From positions 248,001 to 312,000 of the forward strand of contig NZ_SOBH01000004.1 of assembly GCF_004365635.1 (NCBI RefSeq): DNA of 64,000 nucleotides. The letters are read 5' to 3'. Shown piece after piece: positions 61,897-64,000 of this stretch. The notes beneath the pieces were generated by a model. The model saw only the letters and a list, made by a program, of their open reading frames with translations, made no database searches and was not told the origin of the DNA. Position 1 is the stretch's first letter; each line of letters begins with the position of its first letter. Made by a program: the position numbers and the translations under genes. This DNA is from Litoreibacter halocynthiae. Its GTDB lineage: Bacteria > Pseudomonadota > Alphaproteobacteria > Rhodobacterales > Rhodobacteraceae.

Positions 61897-63122
61897 GCCG
61901 CCCACGGCTTTTCCCGCACGGGTAAATGCACGATCGCACTGAACGCACCAACGCCGATCCCTATCCACCAAACCAGCGTATAGTCGCCGGTCACATCGTA
62001 GAGCTTGCCACCAAGCCAGACGCCCAAAAAAGACCCTAACTGGTGGGAAAAGAAGACTATTCCATAAAGCGTGCCCATGTAGCGTAGCCCAAAGATATGC
62101 GCCACAAGACCAGAGGTGAGCGGTACTGTCGCGAGCCACAGGCTCCCCATCGCAAGGCTGAAGATGATCACCGTTGTCGGCGTCATTGGGGTCAGGATGA
62201 ACCACGCGGCAACGACCGTTCGCCCTGCGTAAATGCCCGCAAGCAGGTATTTCTTGGAATGCCGCTTTCCCAGATACCCCGCAAGGATCGTTCCACCGAT
62301 ATTGGACAGCCCGATCAGAGCAATGGACAGCGCGCCCAATGCAGATGTGGTGGTGATCCCCATACCCGCCAACAAGCCGCCGCCCGAGATTGGACCGCAT
62401 ACCTCTGTGATGAATGCCGGAAAGTGAGCGGTGATAAATCCGAGTTGATAGCCGCAGGAGAAGAATCCCAGAAAGATCATCGTATAGGATGGATCCCTGA
62501 AGGCACGCTTGAGGACAGTCCCTAAACTGTCTTCCAGCTCCGACCGTGTCGCCATGGGTGCGCGCATAAGCGGAAGCGCGAAAAGCGACAGAAGCATGAC
62601 TGCGGCGAAGATCACGAAGACCGTTTGCCAAGGGAAGTAGCCCAACAAGAGTTCCGCTGCGGGTGCGCCAAAAACCTGACCGGCGGAGCCCGCAGCAGTC
62701 GCGATACCCAGAGCCATCGACCGGTTTTCATCCGACGTGGCGCGGCCAACCATAGCAAGGATCACCCCGAAGCCCGTCCCGGCGATACCGAAACCTACAA
62801 GTATCTCGTAGAACTGGTGCTCGCCCGGCGTGATAGCAAAAGACGATAAAACTAGCCCTGCAGCGTAGAATAGAGCACCCAGAATAATCGCTTTCCGGTC
62901 CCCCATTTTTTCCGCAATCGCGCCAAAAATGGGCTGACCGATACCCCAAGCCAAGTTCTGGATTGCGATAGCAAGACTGAAATCAGCGCGCGGCCAGCCA
63001 AATTCCTCAGCGATGGGGATCTGGAACACTCCAAAGCTTGCACGGATCGAGAAGCCGAGCATCATTATGATGCAACCGACAATGAGAACCGGAGTGAAAA
63101 GAGGGGTACGTGTTTGTTCCAT
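61884..63122 (-). CDS. MFS transporter (OxlT-like)
   Basis: 412 residues, twelve predicted helices. Motif A-type loop is AEKMGDRKAIILGALFYAAG; the second half has GYLGKRHSKKYLLAGIYAGR; N-terminal pattern GFSIRASFGVFQIPIAEEFGW is frequent in the oxalate/formate and monocarboxylate groups. Substrate unknown. ATG at 63120-63122. Its end overlaps the dioxygenase remnant; head-to-head with zapE. Confidence 0.87.
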   Translation of the reverse strand: MEQTRTPLFTPVLIVGCIIMMLGFSIRASFGVFQIPIAEEFGWPRADFSLAIAIQNLAWGIGQPIFGAIAEKMGDRKAIILGALFYAAGLVLSSFAITPGEHQFYEILVGFGIAGTGFGVILAMVGRATSDENRSMALGIATAAGSAGQVFGAPAAELLLGYFPWQTVFVIFAAVMLLSLFALPLMRAPMATRSELEDSLGTVLKRAFRDPSYTMIFLGFFSCGYQLGFITAHFPAFITEVCGPISGGGLLAGMGITTTSALGALSIALIGLSNIGGTILAGYLGKRHSKKYLLAGIYAGRTVVAAWFILTPMTPTTVIIFSLAMGSLWLATVPLTSGLVAHIFGLRYMGTLYGIVFFSHQLGSFLGVWLGGKLYDVTGDYTLVWWIGIGVGAFSAIVHLPVREKPWAAQPV

Positions 63123-63206
63123 CGCGAGACCGTCGGTGAATTTCAGGTTTGCGTCAATTCACGAATATTGCGACACGAGGTAAGCAATATTGATGAGACG
63201 TGCCAC

Positions 63207-64000
63207 ATGCTTTTGACAGACAGTTACAACGCCAAGGTCCAAGCGGGGGAAATCGACCCCGACCCCGCGCAGATCGAGGCACTGCCGTTTTTTGATGTCG
63301 TGGCCGAAGAGATGGCAAGTTCAACAGGTAAAAAGAAGCTGTTCGGACTGTTTGGCACAGATGATGTGCCTGTGAAGGGGCTGTATCTGTGGGGTGGCGT
63401 TGGTCGCGGCAAGTCGATGCTGATGGACCTGTTCTTTGAGACCGTGCCAGAGCCGCGCAAGCGCCGCGTTCACTTTCATGCCTTCATGCAAGAGGTGCAC
63501 AGTGAGATGCACGAAGCGCGGAAAACCGGTGTGGACGACGCGATCAAACCGGTTGCCGATGACATTGCCCGTGATGTCCGCCTTCTGTGCTTTGACGAAA
63601 TGCAGATCAGCGACATCACCGATGCGATGATTGTCGGGCGGCTGTTCGAAAACCTCTTTGCCAGTGGCGTCGTAATCGTAACGACTTCAAACAGAGTGCC
63701 GGATGATCTGTATAAGAACGGGTTGAACCGCAATCTTTTTGTCCCGTTCATCGACCTTCTAAAGAGCCGTATGACGGTACACGAGCTGGCATCCGAGACC
63801 GATTACCGTCAGGATCGGCTGGAAGGCGAGCAGGTCTATTTCTCACCTGCGAACGCCCAGGCGAAGGCAAAGATTTCTGATATTTGGCAAAGCCTTACGG
63901 GTGGCGCAGCCGAGCCATTGATTCTTCGGGTCAAAGGGCGCGATGTGACCCTTCCGGCGTTTCGAAACGGGATCGCGCGGGCTAGCTTCTTTGATCTCTG
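63207..64000 (+). CDS. zapE: Cell division protein ZapE (AFG1-like ATPase), partial (3' end outside window)
   Basis: At least 264 residues present. AAA-type P-loop GLYLWGGVGRGKSMLMDLF, then RRVHFHAFMQEVH, Walker B LLCFDEMQISDITDAMIVGRLF and the sensor VIVTTSNRVPDDLYKNGLNRNLFVPFIDLL. ZapE binds FtsZ and affects late constriction in E. coli; the mitochondrial relative AFG1 works with respiratory-chain turnover. ATG at 63207 with only a weak ribosome binding site. The frame is open to the window end. Confidence 0.92.
   Translation, partial: MLLTDSYNAKVQAGEIDPDPAQIEALPFFDVVAEEMASSTGKKKLFGLFGTDDVPVKGLYLWGGVGRGKSMLMDLFFETVPEPRKRRVHFHAFMQEVHSEMHEARKTGVDDAIKPVADDIARDVRLLCFDEMQISDITDAMIVGRLFENLFASGVVIVTTSNRVPDDLYKNGLNRNLFVPFIDLLKSRMTVHELASETDYRQDRLEGEQVYFSPANAQAKAKISDIWQSLTGGAAEPLILRVKGRDVTLPAFRNGIARASFFDL

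Noticed and set aside
1-64000. CRISPR array, prophage, toxin-antitoxin or defence island
   Set aside because: No regular short repeats, cas genes, phage structural genes, integrase, or recognisable toxin pairs were seen; the genes are mostly housekeeping.

Overview
The window looks like chromosomal core sequence of an alphaproteobacterium of the Rhodobacterales, probably the marine Roseobacter side. Signs are the Rieske/cytochrome b/cytochrome c1 operon, UPF0314, an IalB-like protein, FzlA, a glutathione-dependent formaldehyde pathway (frmA, fghA), a membrane-bound ferritin with an Irr-type ICE box, a moderately high GC bias, dense gene packing with ATGA/TGATG junctions, and many GTG or TTG starts. 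I see no prophage, no intact insertion sequence and no CRISPR array. The gene-poor stretch 1816-2373 may hold a transposase scrap, and 61633-61896 is the decayed end of a dioxygenase gene.

Layout. 1-1815: tungstate ABC transporter tupBCA (minus strand, tupA cut by the window edge). 2374-2449: tRNA-Lys. 2557-6969: dapF-mtaB-GST, then a PaiB-like flavin protein, a second GST and a GNAT enzyme, mostly overlapping. 6966-8053: a His-rich exported protein and trmL. 8191-10925: petABC (cytochrome bc1) with a clear terminator. 11066-14833: creA, then thiBPQ behind a TPP riboswitch. 14933-20701: aroC, a DMT exporter, an HU protein, and adenine deaminase overlapping AMP nucleosidase. 20802-25504: four coupled genes for a CoA-dependent catabolic route (class II aldolase, acyl-CoA dehydrogenase, ADP-forming acyl-CoA synthetase, CaiD-like hydratase). 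25501-29339: serine synthesis (serB facing away; serC-serA with a probable serC leader).

29401-34887: a beta-helix/membrane protein of unknown role, UPF0314, a UDP-glucuronate-type epimerase, a PPP-family phosphatase and a thiolase. 34888-42347: pbpC with a thioester alpha-2-macroglobulin. 42478-48252: hybrid histidine kinase, asparaginase, IalB-like protein, Hint-domain protein, rlmN. 48329-54226: an envelope-rich stretch with a 59-residue exported protein, two L,D-transpeptidases flanking a CAP lipoprotein, an SDR protein, queG, fzlA, mtgA and an I78 inhibitor lipoprotein. 54332-56774: frmA coupled to an NYN/OST-HTH protein, then a TetR regulator. 56897-63122: a small exported protein diverging from mbfA, an AEC carrier, fghA, a HAD phosphatase, an ornithine cyclodeaminase-like gene, the dioxygenase remnant and an MFS carrier. 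63207 to the end: zapE, cut by the window edge.

The most interesting place is the 165-bp gap between the small exported protein and mbfA. It carries two near-identical 16-bp TetR-type palindromes spaced about 61 bp apart, a promoter-like sequence between them, and a perfect ICE-type inverted repeat just before mbfA, with a TetR gene close by. Also notable are the CaiD-type module with an ADP-forming ligase, a small exported protein gene at 48329-48508, and four convergent gene pairs whose stop codons share exactly the tetranucleotide CTAG.
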